64,000 nucleotides of DNA, taken from contig CAVVAX010000014.1 in assembly GCA_963746275.1 (NCBI GenBank), positions 62,001 to 126,000 of the forward strand, written 5' to 3'. This document shows, piece after piece, positions 1 to 8,761 of this stretch. Position 1 is the stretch's first letter; each line of letters starts with the position of its first letter. Made by a program: the position numbers and the translations under genes. This DNA comes from JAEULH01 sp963746275. GTDB lineage: Bacteria > Pseudomonadota > Alphaproteobacteria > Rhodospirillales > Defluviicoccaceae. The notes under the pieces are model-generated. The model saw nothing but the letters and a program-made list of their open reading frames with translations. It did no database searches and was not told where the DNA came from.

Positions 1-501
1 GCCGGGAACCGCCGTGAACAGGTTGGTGATCACCGTCGCCGCCCAGAAGCTCATCTGCCCCCAGACCAGCACATAGCCCATGAACGCGGTCGCCATCATC
101 ACGAAGAAGATCAGGCAGCCGGTGAGCCAGGTGAGCTCGCGCGGGCTCTTGTAGGAGCCGTAGTAGAAGCCGCGGAAGATGTGGATGTAGACGCAGGCGA
201 AGAACAGCGACGAGCCGGTCTGGTGGACGTAGCGCATCAGCCAGCCGTAGTTGACGTCGCGCATGATCCGCTCGACGCTGTCGAACGCGTCAGTCACATT
301 CGGCTGGTACTGCATGGCGAGGAAGATGCCGCTGAAGGTCATCACCAGCAGGATCACCCCGGCGATGGAGCCGAAGTTCCACCAGTAGTTCAGGTTCACC
401 GGCATGGGGTATTCGTAGAGCTGGTGATGCGCCGCCGTGAACATCGGAAAACGGGCGTCGATCCAGCGGACCAGGCCGTTCTGCCAGCGATGGGCTGCCA
501 T
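1..501 (-). CDS. petB: cytochrome b of the bc1 complex, N-terminal part (runs off window)
   Basis: Cytochrome b is the haem-bearing membrane subunit of ubiquinol:cytochrome c reductase. The visible 167 codons begin MAAHRWQNGLVRWIDARFP and contain NYWWNFGS, the first transmembrane helix, then the MRYVHQTGSSLFF and YIHIFRG stretch that holds the helix B haem-ligand histidines, and WGQMSFW after helix C. The ATG at 501 has a strong GGAGG ribosome site and lies 10 bases after the petA stop, so the two are one operon read leftwards. The gene continues past base 1, so the C-terminal half and any petC lie outside the window. Confidence 0.95.
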   Translation of the reverse strand, partial: MAAHRWQNGLVRWIDARFPMFTAAHHQLYEYPMPVNLNYWWNFGSIAGVILLVMTFSGIFLAMQYQPNVTDAFDSVERIMRDVNYGWLMRYVHQTGSSLFFACVYIHIFRGFYYGSYKSPRELTWLTGCLIFFVMMATAFMGYVLVWGQMSFWAATVITNLFTAVPG

Positions 502-511
502 CGTCGCCTCC

Positions 512-1165
512 TCAGCCGATCCGGATGCGGTGGTCGTCGAGGAAGGCGTACTCGGGGATCTCCAGGTTGTTCGGCGCCGGCCCTTTCCGGATCCGCCCGG
601 AGGTGTCGAAGTGCGAGCCGTGACAGGGGCAGAACCAGCCCTGGTACTCGCCGCGCGGGTCGGTCGGCCGCTGGCCGCGGGGCACGCAGCCGAGGTGGTT
701 GCAGACACCGACGACGACCAGCCACTGCGGCTTGGGCGCGCGCTCGACGTCGCTCGCCGGGTCGGGAAGGTCGGCGCCGTCGCCGGCCCTCGCGGCCGCG
801 ATCTCGGCCTCGGTGCGGTGGCGGATGAAGATGGGCTTGCCCCGCCAGACGACGGTGATGCTCTGGCCCTCTTCGATCGGCGCCAGATCCACCTCGGTCG
901 AGGCCAGCGCCTGCACGTCCGCCGCCGGGTTGAGGCTGTCGATGAACGGCCAGACGAAGAAGTTCAGGCCGGCGAAGCCGGTGGCGACGCTGGTCAGGAA
1001 CAGGAACTGCCGCCGGCCCCAGCCGGGCTCCACTGGCCCGAGATCGGCCATGTAGCGGGTGTCGAGCAGTTCCTGAACCCGAGCGACCTCGCCGTCGTGT
1101 CCCGCCCGCTGCTCGCGGTTCCGAGGCGGAGGGTCGGGCGGCAGCCGCTTGTCTGCCGTGCCCAT
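512..1165 (-). CDS. petA: ubiquinol-cytochrome c reductase iron-sulfur (Rieske) subunit
   Basis: This 217-residue protein carries the high-potential 2Fe-2S cluster of the bc1 complex. Both cluster motifs are visible: CNHLGCVP and CPCHGSHFD, each giving one Cys and one His ligand plus the disulfide cysteines. A single hydrophobic anchor (FLFLTSVATGFAGLNFFVWPF, a twin-Arg-like WGRRQFLF precedes it) lies near residues 50-75, as in Rieske proteins exported by Tat. The frame is open far upstream, but the ATG at 1165 has GGGAGG seven bases before it and gives the normal family length. It is followed directly by petB. Confidence 0.95.
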   Translation of the reverse strand: MGTADKRLPPDPPPRNREQRAGHDGEVARVQELLDTRYMADLGPVEPGWGRRQFLFLTSVATGFAGLNFFVWPFIDSLNPAADVQALASTEVDLAPIEEGQSITVVWRGKPIFIRHRTEAEIAAARAGDGADLPDPASDVERAPKPQWLVVVGVCNHLGCVPRGQRPTDPRGEYQGWFCPCHGSHFDTSGRIRKGPAPNNLEIPEYAFLDDHRIRIG

Positions 1166-1490
1166 CGTTAGCCTCCCTGGCGTCGTTGCTTGCCGCTGCG
1201 CGCGGCGCGGCATGACGAGGCCGCCGCGCCGAGGCCGCCGTCTTGTCCTGGATCGGCTTGCCGGGAAGGCTAGCAGCCACCCGTTTGCGGCCGCAATTCG
1301 CTCAAGGTCGCACGAACAGACGGAGAACATCCGGCACCCGCGACGGATCACAGCGGCGTGTTGCCTTTCGTTCCTTAGACCTAGTGTCAATTGTCCCGCG
1401 TCCTCCACCGTTGTTAGCCTTCGGATCGACGTGAAAAACAAGAAGCACGGCCGCCGCTCGAAAAGGCGGCGGATCGGGAGGCGGAAACGA
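1166..1490. other. divergent intergenic region, petA / cytochrome c
   Basis: No gene is supported in these 325 bases. They separate the leftward petAB operon from the rightward alcohol-oxidation genes and must hold both promoters. The stretch around 1360-1445 is locally richer in A and T than its surroundings. I could not place a convincing -35/-10 pair. Confidence 0.5.
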
Positions 1491-1928
1491 ATGCGCAAGC
1501 CGATCTCATGCCTGTTCGCTGCGATCGCCGCGGCCGGCTTCATCGTCGGCGTCGGCACCTTCTCGAAGGCGGTCTTCGGCCACGGCGACGTCCAACCGCA
1601 GCCGATCGACACGGCCGGGCTGCAGCCCCTTGGCGACGAGTGGTTGATGGAGAACCCCTACCGCGGCAACGACCTGGCCATCCGCATCGGCGAGCACGGC
1701 TACACCCAGAACTGCGCCCGCTGCCACGGCATCGAGGGCATCTCCGGTGGACTGGCACCGGACCTTCGGCTGATGGACCCAGGCGTCGATGGCGACGAGT
1801 GGTACATCCTCAGGACCCGCGACGGTTACGCCCAGAATGGCGTGACCAAGATGCCGGCCTATCACGGCATCCTCAACCAGGAGGCCATGTGGGCCATCCG
1901 CTCCTGGATCGACACCAAACAGCAATAA
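1491..1928 (+). CDS. PedF-like cytochrome c (c-550 type)
   Basis: A 145-residue exported monohaem cytochrome c. It starts MRKPISCLFAAIAAAGF, a signal peptide, and has the haem motif CARCHG near residue 80, followed by GGLAPDLR and a Met-containing TKMPAYHGILN segment that probably gives the second axial ligand. This layout matches the cytochromes encoded next to quinoprotein ethanol dehydrogenases (PedF family), which pass electrons from PQQ enzymes to the respiratory chain. The ATG at 1491 has GGGAGG ten bases upstream. The PQQ dehydrogenase gene begins 64 bases downstream on the same strand. The specific electron partner is inferred from position. Confidence 0.85.
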   Translation: MRKPISCLFAAIAAAGFIVGVGTFSKAVFGHGDVQPQPIDTAGLQPLGDEWLMENPYRGNDLAIRIGEHGYTQNCARCHGIEGISGGLAPDLRLMDPGVDGDEWYILRTRDGYAQNGVTKMPAYHGILNQEAMWAIRSWIDTKQQ

Positions 1929-1992
1929 GAACTCGCCGGCCGAAGCGGGCAGGTCCGCCGATGCCGGCTCTTGGGAGGAAGGGCGACGCGAG

Positions 1993-3752
1993 ATGAACAC
2001 CAGGACATGCGCGTTCGGTGCGATCGCTTTGGGTCTGGCGGTGGCGGCAGGTGCGCCGCGCCGGCCCGGGCCGGGGTGAGCGAACAGGATCTTCTGGCGG
2101 CGGGGCAGAGGACGGACGCCGTCCTCACCTACGGCATCGACTTGCGCAACCAGCGCTTCAGCCCGCTGGACAAGATCACGCCGGCGAACATCAAGGACCT
2201 CGTGCCCGTCTGGTCCTTCTCCTTCGGCGGCGAGAAGCAACGCGGCCAGGAGTCGCAGGCCATTGTCTACGACGGGATCATCTACGTTACCGGCTCCTAC
2301 TCCCGCCTTTACGCCATCGACGCCGCCACCGGCGACGAGATTTGGCAGTACGACGCGCGCCTGCCCGAGGGCATCCTCCCCTGTTGCGACGTGATCAACC
2401 GGGGCGCCGCCATCTACGGCGACAAGGTCTACTTCGGCACCCTCGACGCCAAGGTCGTCGCGCTGGACCGCAAGACCGGCAAGGTCGTCTGGAGCAAGAA
2501 GGTCGACGACTACAAGGAAGGCTACACGATCACCGCCGCACCGCTGATCGTCGACGGGAAGGTCGTGATCGGCAACGCCGGCGGCGAGTTCGGCGTCGTC
2601 GGCCGGGTCCGGGCGCTGGACGCCGAGACCGGCGACATCGTCTGGGAGCGGCCGACCGTGGAGGGCAACATGGGCACCCTCAACGGCAAGCCGTCGACCA
2701 TGACCGGCGTGATGAACGCTTCCTGGCAGGGCGACCAGTGGAAGACCGGCGGCGGTGCGCCCTGGAACGGCGTGACCTACGACCCGGAGACGAAGCTGAT
2801 CTACACCGGGTCGGGCAACGCCTCGCCCTGGAACTCGTGGATGCGCCCCGGCGACAACCTCTACACCGCCTCCAGGCTGGCGCTGGATCCCAAGACCGGC
2901 GAGATCGTCTGGTACTACCAGACGACGCCTAACGACGGCTGGGACTACGATAGCATCAGCGAGTTCATCCCTTTCGACATGCAGGTCGACGGCAGGACGG
3001 TGAAGGCCGGGGCGGCAGCGGAGAAGAACGGCTTCTTCTATGTCCTCGACCGGACCAACGGCAAGCTGATCAAGGCCTTCCCGTTCGTCCACAACATCAA
3101 CTGGACCAACGGCATCGACGAGAAGACCGGCAAGCCGAACTGGGTCGCGGATAACAGGCCGCCGGCGCCGACCGAGCTCACCGGCAACATCAAGGGCACA
3201 CCGGTGTTCACCGTGCCGTCGTTCCTCGGCGGCAAGAATTGGAACCCCATGGCCTACAGCCCCGACACCGGGCTGTTTTACGTGCCGGCGAACGAGTGGG
3301 GCATGGACATCTGGAACGAGCCGGTGAACTACAAGAAGGGCGCTGCCTTCCTCGGCGCCGGCTTCACCATCAAGCCGATCTTCGAGGACCACATCGGCGC
3401 GCTGAAGGCCATCGACCCGAAGACGGGCGAGGTCAAATGGGAGGTGAAGAACCGGGCGCCGCTGTGGGGCGGAGTGCTCGCGACCAAGAGCGGGCTGGTC
3501 TTCACCGGGACTCCCGAAGGCTTCATCGTCGCCTACGACGCCGAGACCGGCAAGGAGCTGTGGAAGTTCCAGACCGGCTCGGGCGTCGTCTCCTCGCCGG
3601 TGACGTGGGAGAAGGACGGCGAGCAGTACGTGGGCGTCACCTCCGGCTGGGGCGGCGCCGTGCCGCTATGGGGCGGGGAGGTCGCCAAGTACGTCAAGGA
3701 GCTCAACCAGGGCGGAAGCTTCTGGGTCTTCAAGCTGCACACGAGCTCTTAG
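1993..3752 (+). CDS. PQQ-dependent methanol/ethanol-type alcohol dehydrogenase, lanthanide class (frameshift in signal peptide)
   Basis: A periplasmic eight-bladed propeller quinoprotein that oxidises a primary alcohol with PQQ. Visible family marks are the vicinal Cys-Cys (2382-2387) that packs against PQQ, repeated W-docking motifs (GDEIWQYDAR, GEIVWYYQT, GEVKWEVKN, GKELWKFQT), and GWDYDSISEF, where the catalytic Asp (2943) is followed two residues later by a second Asp (2949). That extra Asp is characteristic of XoxF/PedH enzymes that use lanthanides instead of calcium. The ATG at 1993 with GGAGG upstream starts a signal peptide (MNTRTCAFGAIALGLAVAAG) in a different frame from the body, so a one-base error lies near 2045-2060. 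The substrate is not determined. Confidence 0.9.
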
Positions 3753-3860
3753 CCGCACTGGCCGACCAAGGGGCGGGCGTCCTCCCTCGTCCGCCCCGAA
3801 CCGCCCGCGCGCTTTCGCCGCCGGCGGACGGCTCCTCAACATCAGCTTTGCGAGGCTTCG

Positions 3861-4266
3861 ATGACCATCGCCACGTTTCTGCAGCGCGCGCCCCAATCGT
3901 CTCGCCGCCGCCTGTCTCGCGGCCGTGCTTGCCCTCGCCGCGGGAAGAGCCGCGGCGCAGGAGCCGGACAAGGGCGAGCGGGTGTTCAAGAAGTGCCAGG
4001 CCTGCCACGCGCTCGCCCCCGGCGAGCACACCGACAAGGGGCCGTCGCTGCACGGCATCTTCGGCCGCAAGGCCGGCACCGCCGAAGGCTACGCCTACTC
4101 CGAGCCGATGAAGGCGGCGACGGTGGTCTGGAGCGAGGAGACGCTGGACGCCTTCCTCGCCGACTCCCAGGGCGTCGTCCCCGGCAACACCATGAACTTC
4201 TCGGCCCTGCGCAAGCCGGAGGACCGGACGGCGGTCATCGCCTATCTGCGGGAGGCCGGGGGCTGA
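3861..4266 (+). CDS. class I cytochrome c (frameshift in signal peptide)
   Basis: A small exported cytochrome c of about 105 mature residues. The body shows CQACHAL, GPSLHGIFGRKAG, YSEPMK, VW..ETLDAFL, VPGNTMNF and the C-terminal DRTAVIAYLREAG helix, the usual order of the c2/c550 class with NTMNF giving the Met ligand. The reading frame of the body begins only at a GTG (3925) inside a hydrophobic stretch. Joining the ATG at 3861 (GAGG five bases before it; MTIATFLQRA) by a one-base shift near the CCCC at 3891 restores a complete signal peptide ending AAA-QEP. Position after the PQQ dehydrogenase suggests it is an electron acceptor in that pathway, but this is inferred. Confidence 0.82.
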
Positions 4267-4606
4267 CAGCAACTCGCCATCGGGTGGCGCGGCGGCCAAA
4301 CGTATCCGGGAGGAGGTGCAAGTAGGCCCCTCGCCCGACCTCTCCCGCACCGTTCGCACCGAAAGGGAGTGCGCGGCACCGTCGCCACTGGCTTGCTCTC
4401 GCCCGCGCAGCGGGAAGGCGAGGGCGCAACCAGGGCTGGTGCCGGAGAAAGTTCTTCGGGCCATGTTTCACGTGAAACATTTCATGAACACCCGTGCCCG
4501 GGCGGGGCATGGGCGCCGGGCATGGCTCGCTTCGCGGGAGAGGGGAAGCGCGCGCAGCGCGGGGGCCGAGGGTATCGTGTCGCTGTAGGCCGGTCGGCGG
4601 CGGGGC
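4267..4606. other. intergenic region holding parS
   Basis: No protein gene is supported in these 340 bases between the cytochrome and the 3' end of uvrB. Apart from the parS palindrome it contains GC-rich inverted stretches such as ctctcgcccgcgcagcggg. I saw no additional copy of the parS sequence nearby. Confidence 0.5.
4464..4479. promoter_or_regulatory. parS: parS centromere site (ParB-binding palindrome)
   Basis: The sequence TGTTTCACGTGAAACA is a perfect 16-bp palindrome identical to the bacterial chromosomal parS consensus bound by ParB (Spo0J). It lies in a gene-free gap. Chromosomal parS sites are concentrated near the replication origin, so the window may lie in the origin-proximal part of the chromosome. 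parA and parB are not in the window. Confidence 0.85.
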
Positions 4607-6759
4607 CTACCGGGCGCGGCGGCGGGCGGAGGCGGCTTTCTTGATCTTCGCCTTGTCCTTGGCGCCCCAGCCGCCGCGGGAGGCCGCCTGCAACGCCACG
4701 CCCGGCTTCTCCAGGCCGAGCTCGGCGGCTTCGAGCCTGCGGATCTCGTCGCGCAGCCTCGCCGCCTCCTCGAACTCCAGCTCGGCCGCGGCCGCGCGCA
4801 TCCGCTTCTCGAGCTCGGCGACGTGGCTCTTCAGGGTCTTGCCGACCAGGTGCACGTCCCCCGAGGCGCCGGTGTCCACCGTCACGTAGTCGTGCTCGTA
4901 GACGCTCTGCAGCACGTCGGAGATGCCCTTGCGCACGCTCTCCGGGGTGATGCCGTGCTCGACGTTGTAGGCCATTTGCCGTTCGCGCCGGCGGTTGGTC
5001 TCGTCGAGCGCGTACTGCAACGACTCGGTCATGCCGTCGGCGTAGAGCACCACCCGGCCGTCCAGGTTGCGCGCCGCCCGGCCGATGGTCTGGATCAGGC
5101 TGGTCTTGGAGCGGAGGAAGCCTTCCTTGTCGGCGTCGAGGATGGCGACCAGCGCGCACTCCGGGATGTCCAGGCCCTCGCGCAGCAGGTTGATGCCGAC
5201 GAGGACGTCGAAGGCGCCGAGCCGCAGGTCGCGGATGATCTCGATGCGCTCCAGGGTGTCGATGTCCGAGTGCATGTAGCGGACCCTCAGGCCCTGCTCG
5301 TGCAGGTACTCGGTCAGGTCCTCGGCCATGCGTTTCGTCAGCGTCGTCACCAGCGCCCGCTGCCCGCGCGCGGCGACCGCCTTGGCCTCGCCCAGCAGGT
5401 CGTCGACCTGGTGCTCCACCGGGCGGACGAAGCAGGGCGGGTCGATCAGCCCGGTCGGGCGGACCACCTGCTCGACGATGACGCCGCCGGTGCGCTCCAG
5501 CTCCCAGGGCCCCGGCGTCGCCGAGACGAAGATCGTCTGCGGCCGCATCGCCTCCCACTCCTCGAACTTCAGCGGCCGGTTGTCGATGCACGACGGCAGG
5601 CGGAAGCCGAACTCGGACAGCGTCGACTTGCGGTTGAAGTCGCCGCGGAACATGCCGCCGATCTGCGGCACGGTGACGTGGCTCTCGTCGACGATCAGCA
5701 CCGCGTTCTCGGGCAGGTACTCGAACAGGGTCGGCGGCGGCTCGCCCGGATTGCGGCCGGTGAGGTAGCGGGAGTAGTTCTCGATGCCGGAGCAGACGCC
5801 GGTCGTCTCCAGCATCTCCAGGTCGAAGGTCGTGCGCTCCTGCAGCCGCTGCGCCTCGATCAGCTTGCCCTCGGCGACGAACTGGTCGACCTGCTGCTTC
5901 AGCTCGGCCTTGATCCTGCGGCATCGCCTGCTGCAGCGTCGGCCGCGGCGTCACGTAGTGGCTGCTGGGGAAGACGGTGATGGCGTCCAGCGCCGCCACC
6001 TTCTCGCCGGTGAGCGGGTCGATCTCGAACACCGCCTCGATCTCGTCGCCGAACATCGACAGCCGCCAGGCCCGGTCCTCCAGGTGGGAGGGGAAGATCT
6101 CCAGCACGTCGCCGCGCGCCCGGAACGAGCCGCGGACGAAGTTGACGTCGCTGCGCTTGTACTGCAGCTCGACCAGGTGGCGGATGATCTCGCGCCGCTC
6201 GGCGCGCTGCCCGGCGCCGAGCGTCAGGATCATCTGCGAGTAGCTCTCCACCGCGCCGATGCCGTAGATGCAGGAGACCGAGGCCACCAGGATCACGTCG
6301 TTGCGCTCGAGCAGCGCCCGGGTCGCGGCGTGGCGCATCCGGTCGATCTGCTCGTTGATGGAGCTGTCCTTCTCGATGTAGGTGTCGGTGCGCGGGACGT
6401 ACGCCTCCGGCTGGTAGTAGTCGTAGTAGGAGACGAAGTACTCGACCGCGTTCTCCGGGAAGAACCCCTTCATCTCGGCGTAGAGCTGTGCGGCCAGCGT
6501 CTTGTTCGGGGCGAGGACCAGGGCCGGCCGCTGCACCGCCTCGATCACCTTGGCGACGGTGAAGGTCTTGCCCGAGCCGGTGACGCCCAGCAGCACCTGG
6601 TCGCGCTCGCCGGCCCTGACCCCGGCGGTGAGCTCGGCGATGGCCTGCGGCTGGTCGCCGGCGGGCTCGTACGGACGAGACCAGCCGCAGCGGCCGCTCG
6701 GCCGGCAGCGGCGGCCGTTTCGCCGGCATGAAGATCATCGGGTTCGCGAAGGCGACCAT
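4607..6759 (-). CDS. uvrB: excinuclease ABC subunit B (two frameshifts)
   Basis: UvrB is the damage-verifying helicase of nucleotide excision repair. Read leftwards it shows LRLVSPYEPAGDQPQAIA, the Walker A GVTGSGKT, the beta-hairpin region YYDYYQPEAYVPRTDTY, the DESHVTVPQ motif, helicase motifs V and VI (VGINLLREGLDIPE, QTIGRAARN) and a C-terminal UVR coiled-coil domain (ELEKRMRAAAAELEFEEAARLRDEIRRLE) that contacts UvrC. Two single-base shifts break the frame: near 6673, between LRLVS and PYEPAG, and near 5918, between QQAMPQ and IKAELKQQ. Both sides of each break are fully conserved, so I read this as sequence error. The start at 6759 is uncertain because no clear ribosome site precedes it. 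Confidence 0.93.
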
Positions 6760-6922
6760 GACGATGATATAGGTCGGCGGCGACTACGCTGTCGATACAT
6801 GAGCAGCGTCTGGCCGCCTTTGAAGCTGGTGTGGAGCCGCTCAAAGATCTACAGACAGGTTGCCAGGATCCAGCGCGGGTTATCGCACAGACCGTACTTT
6901 TGCGATTTCAATGAGGCTTCAA

Positions 6923-7819
6923 ATGTCCAGTAAGACGACGGACATCCTATCCGAGATATTTGTATATGGCGACCAGCCGCTTGGCGTTTTGTCTCTATTC
7001 AACCAAGCCGAAGATACAAGTTATAGATCCACGCATGATCACCCATCACTTGCCGCCTATAATTTGCTGAGCCACGCGATGATGTGCTTCTATCTTCAAA
7101 CCATGAAGTTGTATGGCGCGCTTGCTGGGCATACGTCACAGCAGTGGCACCAAGTCGTCGTGGCAAAGATTTCGTGGGAGTTCTTATCTTTGCGGGCGGC
7201 TGAAAAGGTAGCGCGGGACGGCTACCCATGGCAGGCAGTTCCTATGTTGCGGAACGTGCATGATAGACTTGTTATGCTATCAGCCTGTCTACAGGAGCCG
7301 CAAGACTTTCCGAGAGCAATGGGAACCGCCGGCGGCAACTCCTGCCCAGACCGGGCGAAGCGGATGCGCAAGAAGTATGAGCGAGAAACGGCGGTCAGGA
7401 TGATGGGATCCGAGAGCGGCCTCTCAAAAGAATGCCAAGGTTATCTGCAGAAAATAGATCTTTCATATGACGAAGAGACACATCCGGCATTTCTCTCATT
7501 TGCACACCGTATAGCAGAATGGCGAAGTGGCGGAGGGCTGCCTGTGGTTCCGGAATTCGATTCGGTAGGATTCGCCGTGTTTATGAGTAGGCAATGCGAG
7601 GTTTTCTGGATGACACATCGGGTTCTACCAGCGATCCAGCCCCGTGGCAATTCACTACCTGATGAATGGAAGGTCAAGTGGCGGGCGATCGACGCGGCGT
7701 GTCAGGAGGTGGTTGGTGCAATGAAAACGCCGGGTGGCGAGGACGTAGGGTCTCTGATTATCGAGTTCGTGAATAAGAAGTTCCCCTTTAACGCCAACTC
7801 CGTTTGCGAGACGAGCTAA
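6923..7819 (+). CDS. hypothetical protein, 298 aa, in AT-richer island
   Basis: I do not recognise this protein. It is soluble-looking, with no signal peptide or membrane segment, and mostly helical in character. It has a central basic stretch (RAKRMRKKYERET) and conserved-looking aromatic patches (KISWEFLSLRAAEKVARD). The chosen ATG at 6923 has a GAGG six bases before it, and two earlier in-frame ATGs (6860, 6911) lack one. Base composition is clearly lower in GC, and codons are less biased, than in uvrB and aspC on either side. This is what a horizontally acquired gene would look like. It has no visible operon partner on its strand. Confidence 0.65.
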   Translation: MSSKTTDILSEIFVYGDQPLGVLSLFNQAEDTSYRSTHDHPSLAAYNLLSHAMMCFYLQTMKLYGALAGHTSQQWHQVVVAKISWEFLSLRAAEKVARDGYPWQAVPMLRNVHDRLVMLSACLQEPQDFPRAMGTAGGNSCPDRAKRMRKKYERETAVRMMGSESGLSKECQGYLQKIDLSYDEETHPAFLSFAHRIAEWRSGGGLPVVPEFDSVGFAVFMSRQCEVFWMTHRVLPAIQPRGNSLPDEWKVKWRAIDAACQEVVGAMKTPGGEDVGSLIIEFVNKKFPFNANSVCETS

Positions 7820-7864
7820 GCCATAACCCTGCCCAGCCTGCGTGTAAGCTCCCTGAAAGAAGGA

Positions 7865-8052
7865 CTACCAGGAGGTTAGATTCTCTTCTGTGAGCATGAA
7901 GAGCTTGCCGATTGCAATTTGTTCCACCTTCAAAATATTATCGTTGTGGACAGACCACAGACATTTTCCAACCCTTTGCAAGTATGACATCATATTGTGG
8001 CTACCATCCCAGCTGTCGATCCAGAAAAAATCTATGATAGATTAGAATTCAT
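7865..8052 (-). CDS. possible small protein, about 62 aa, with a frameshift
   Basis: An ATG at 8052 overlaps the TGA of the next gene upstream (ATGA overlap). The first codons (MNSNLS) reach a stop after six residues. One base over, an uninterrupted frame runs IIDFFWIDSWDGSHNMMSYLQ and on to a TAG at 7865, ending with LFMLTEENLTSW. The mixture of aromatic, acidic and hydrophobic residues looks like real protein. If so, one base is missing near 8035. It is AT-rich like the rest of the island. No family is recognised, and the gene could also be the frameshifted tail of the upstream one. Confidence 0.35.
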
Positions 8053-8348
8053 AGATATTGCTCGGTAATTAAAAACCCGACACTGGGTATTTTTGTTGCC
8101 GTGCATGACGACGGAAGCGTCAGAATGAACAGACGAAATGTTACGTCTATGGTCATGCCTAAAACCGCATCATCCTCTATCTTGTTTTTTCCGTACTCAT
8201 CAGGAATGATCAATGGATTTGCATTATGCTGGACCCTAGAACCTACGATGTCGCTGCAGGTCACCCGATACCTATCTGCCCGAAGGCTTTCTCCAGGGGC
8301 AAGCAGCACTGATAACATGAATGCAGCCCTTACAGCCCGCGTAGACAT
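8049..8348 (-). CDS. possible secreted hypothetical protein, 99 aa
   Basis: An open frame on the minus strand whose N-terminus MSTRAVRAAFMLSVLLAPGE looks like a signal peptide with probable cleavage after SLRA. The rest (RYRVTCSDIVGS, EYGKNKIEDDAVLG, LFILTLPSSC) is of unknown family. The frame is open further up to 8501, and other ATGs at 8366 and 8405 are possible. None has a well-spaced ribosome site, so the start is a judgement. Composition matches the AT-richer island and not the neighbouring core genes. The downstream ORF overlaps its stop codon. Confidence 0.4.
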   Translation of the reverse strand: MSTRAVRAAFMLSVLLAPGESLRADRYRVTCSDIVGSRVQHNANPLIIPDEYGKNKIEDDAVLGMTIDVTFRLFILTLPSSCTATKIPSVGFLITEQYL

Positions 8349-8398
8349 TATTTGTATGTGGTCCATCCTCTTCGCTAGGGCACTTGACGAACCAATCT

Positions 8399-8605
8399 TC
8401 ACCATGCCTCCGCTGCATCGTGGTCGCCGGCTGCCCGGCGTTCGTACCCTTCCTTGAGACGCCGGCGCAGGTTGGCTTTGCCGACCTCCTCGACGTAGCA
8501 CTTGATGGCGCGGTCGATCAGCCCGCTGCGTTCGCCTTTGGCCGACACCTCATTGAGGAGCCGGATGGTCTCCTCCGGCAGCGTAATGTTGATCCGCTTG
8601 TGCAC
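8399..8605 (-). CDS. ribbon-helix-helix antitoxin-like protein (orphan)
   Basis: A 68-residue protein with an N-terminal ribbon-helix-helix fold: RINITLPEETIRLLNEVS supplies the DNA-binding strand and first helix, and ERSGLIDRAIKCYVEE the second. The acidic/basic tail (NLRRRLKEGYERRAAGDHD) is typical of MazE/CopG-type antitoxins, which neutralise a toxin and repress their own operon. The GTG at 8605 has AGGAGG six bases upstream. The stop overlaps an ATG (ATGGTGA), the usual coupling to a following toxin gene. No MazF/PemK-like toxin follows: after MVKIG the sequence passes into the AT-richer island. I infer that the toxin has been lost. Confidence 0.75.
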   Translation of the reverse strand: MHKRINITLPEETIRLLNEVSAKGERSGLIDRAIKCYVEEVGKANLRRRLKEGYERRAAGDHDAAEAW

Positions 8606-8761
8606 CAGGGTCCTCCTGTCCTGCGGCCAGCACGCACGCCCCAATGTGTATGCCAGCTCCGCCAGTTGCGCCGCCGCTGCAGACGGGTTGCTGGTTGCCG
8701 CTCGCGGGCGTCGGCTTTAGGGTGCCGCCGCCTTTCGTTGCCGCAGCCCGGAGACCCTGCC

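Noticed and set aside
1506..3392. Minus-strand open frame (628 codons) opposite the cytochrome c and PQQ dehydrogenase
   Set aside because: Spans two sense genes and their gap. Its residues are typical of GC-rich antisense reading.
8399..8410. MazF-type toxin directly after the antitoxin
   Set aside because: Only the overlapping ATG and four codons (VKIG) resemble one. The following residues do not match the family.
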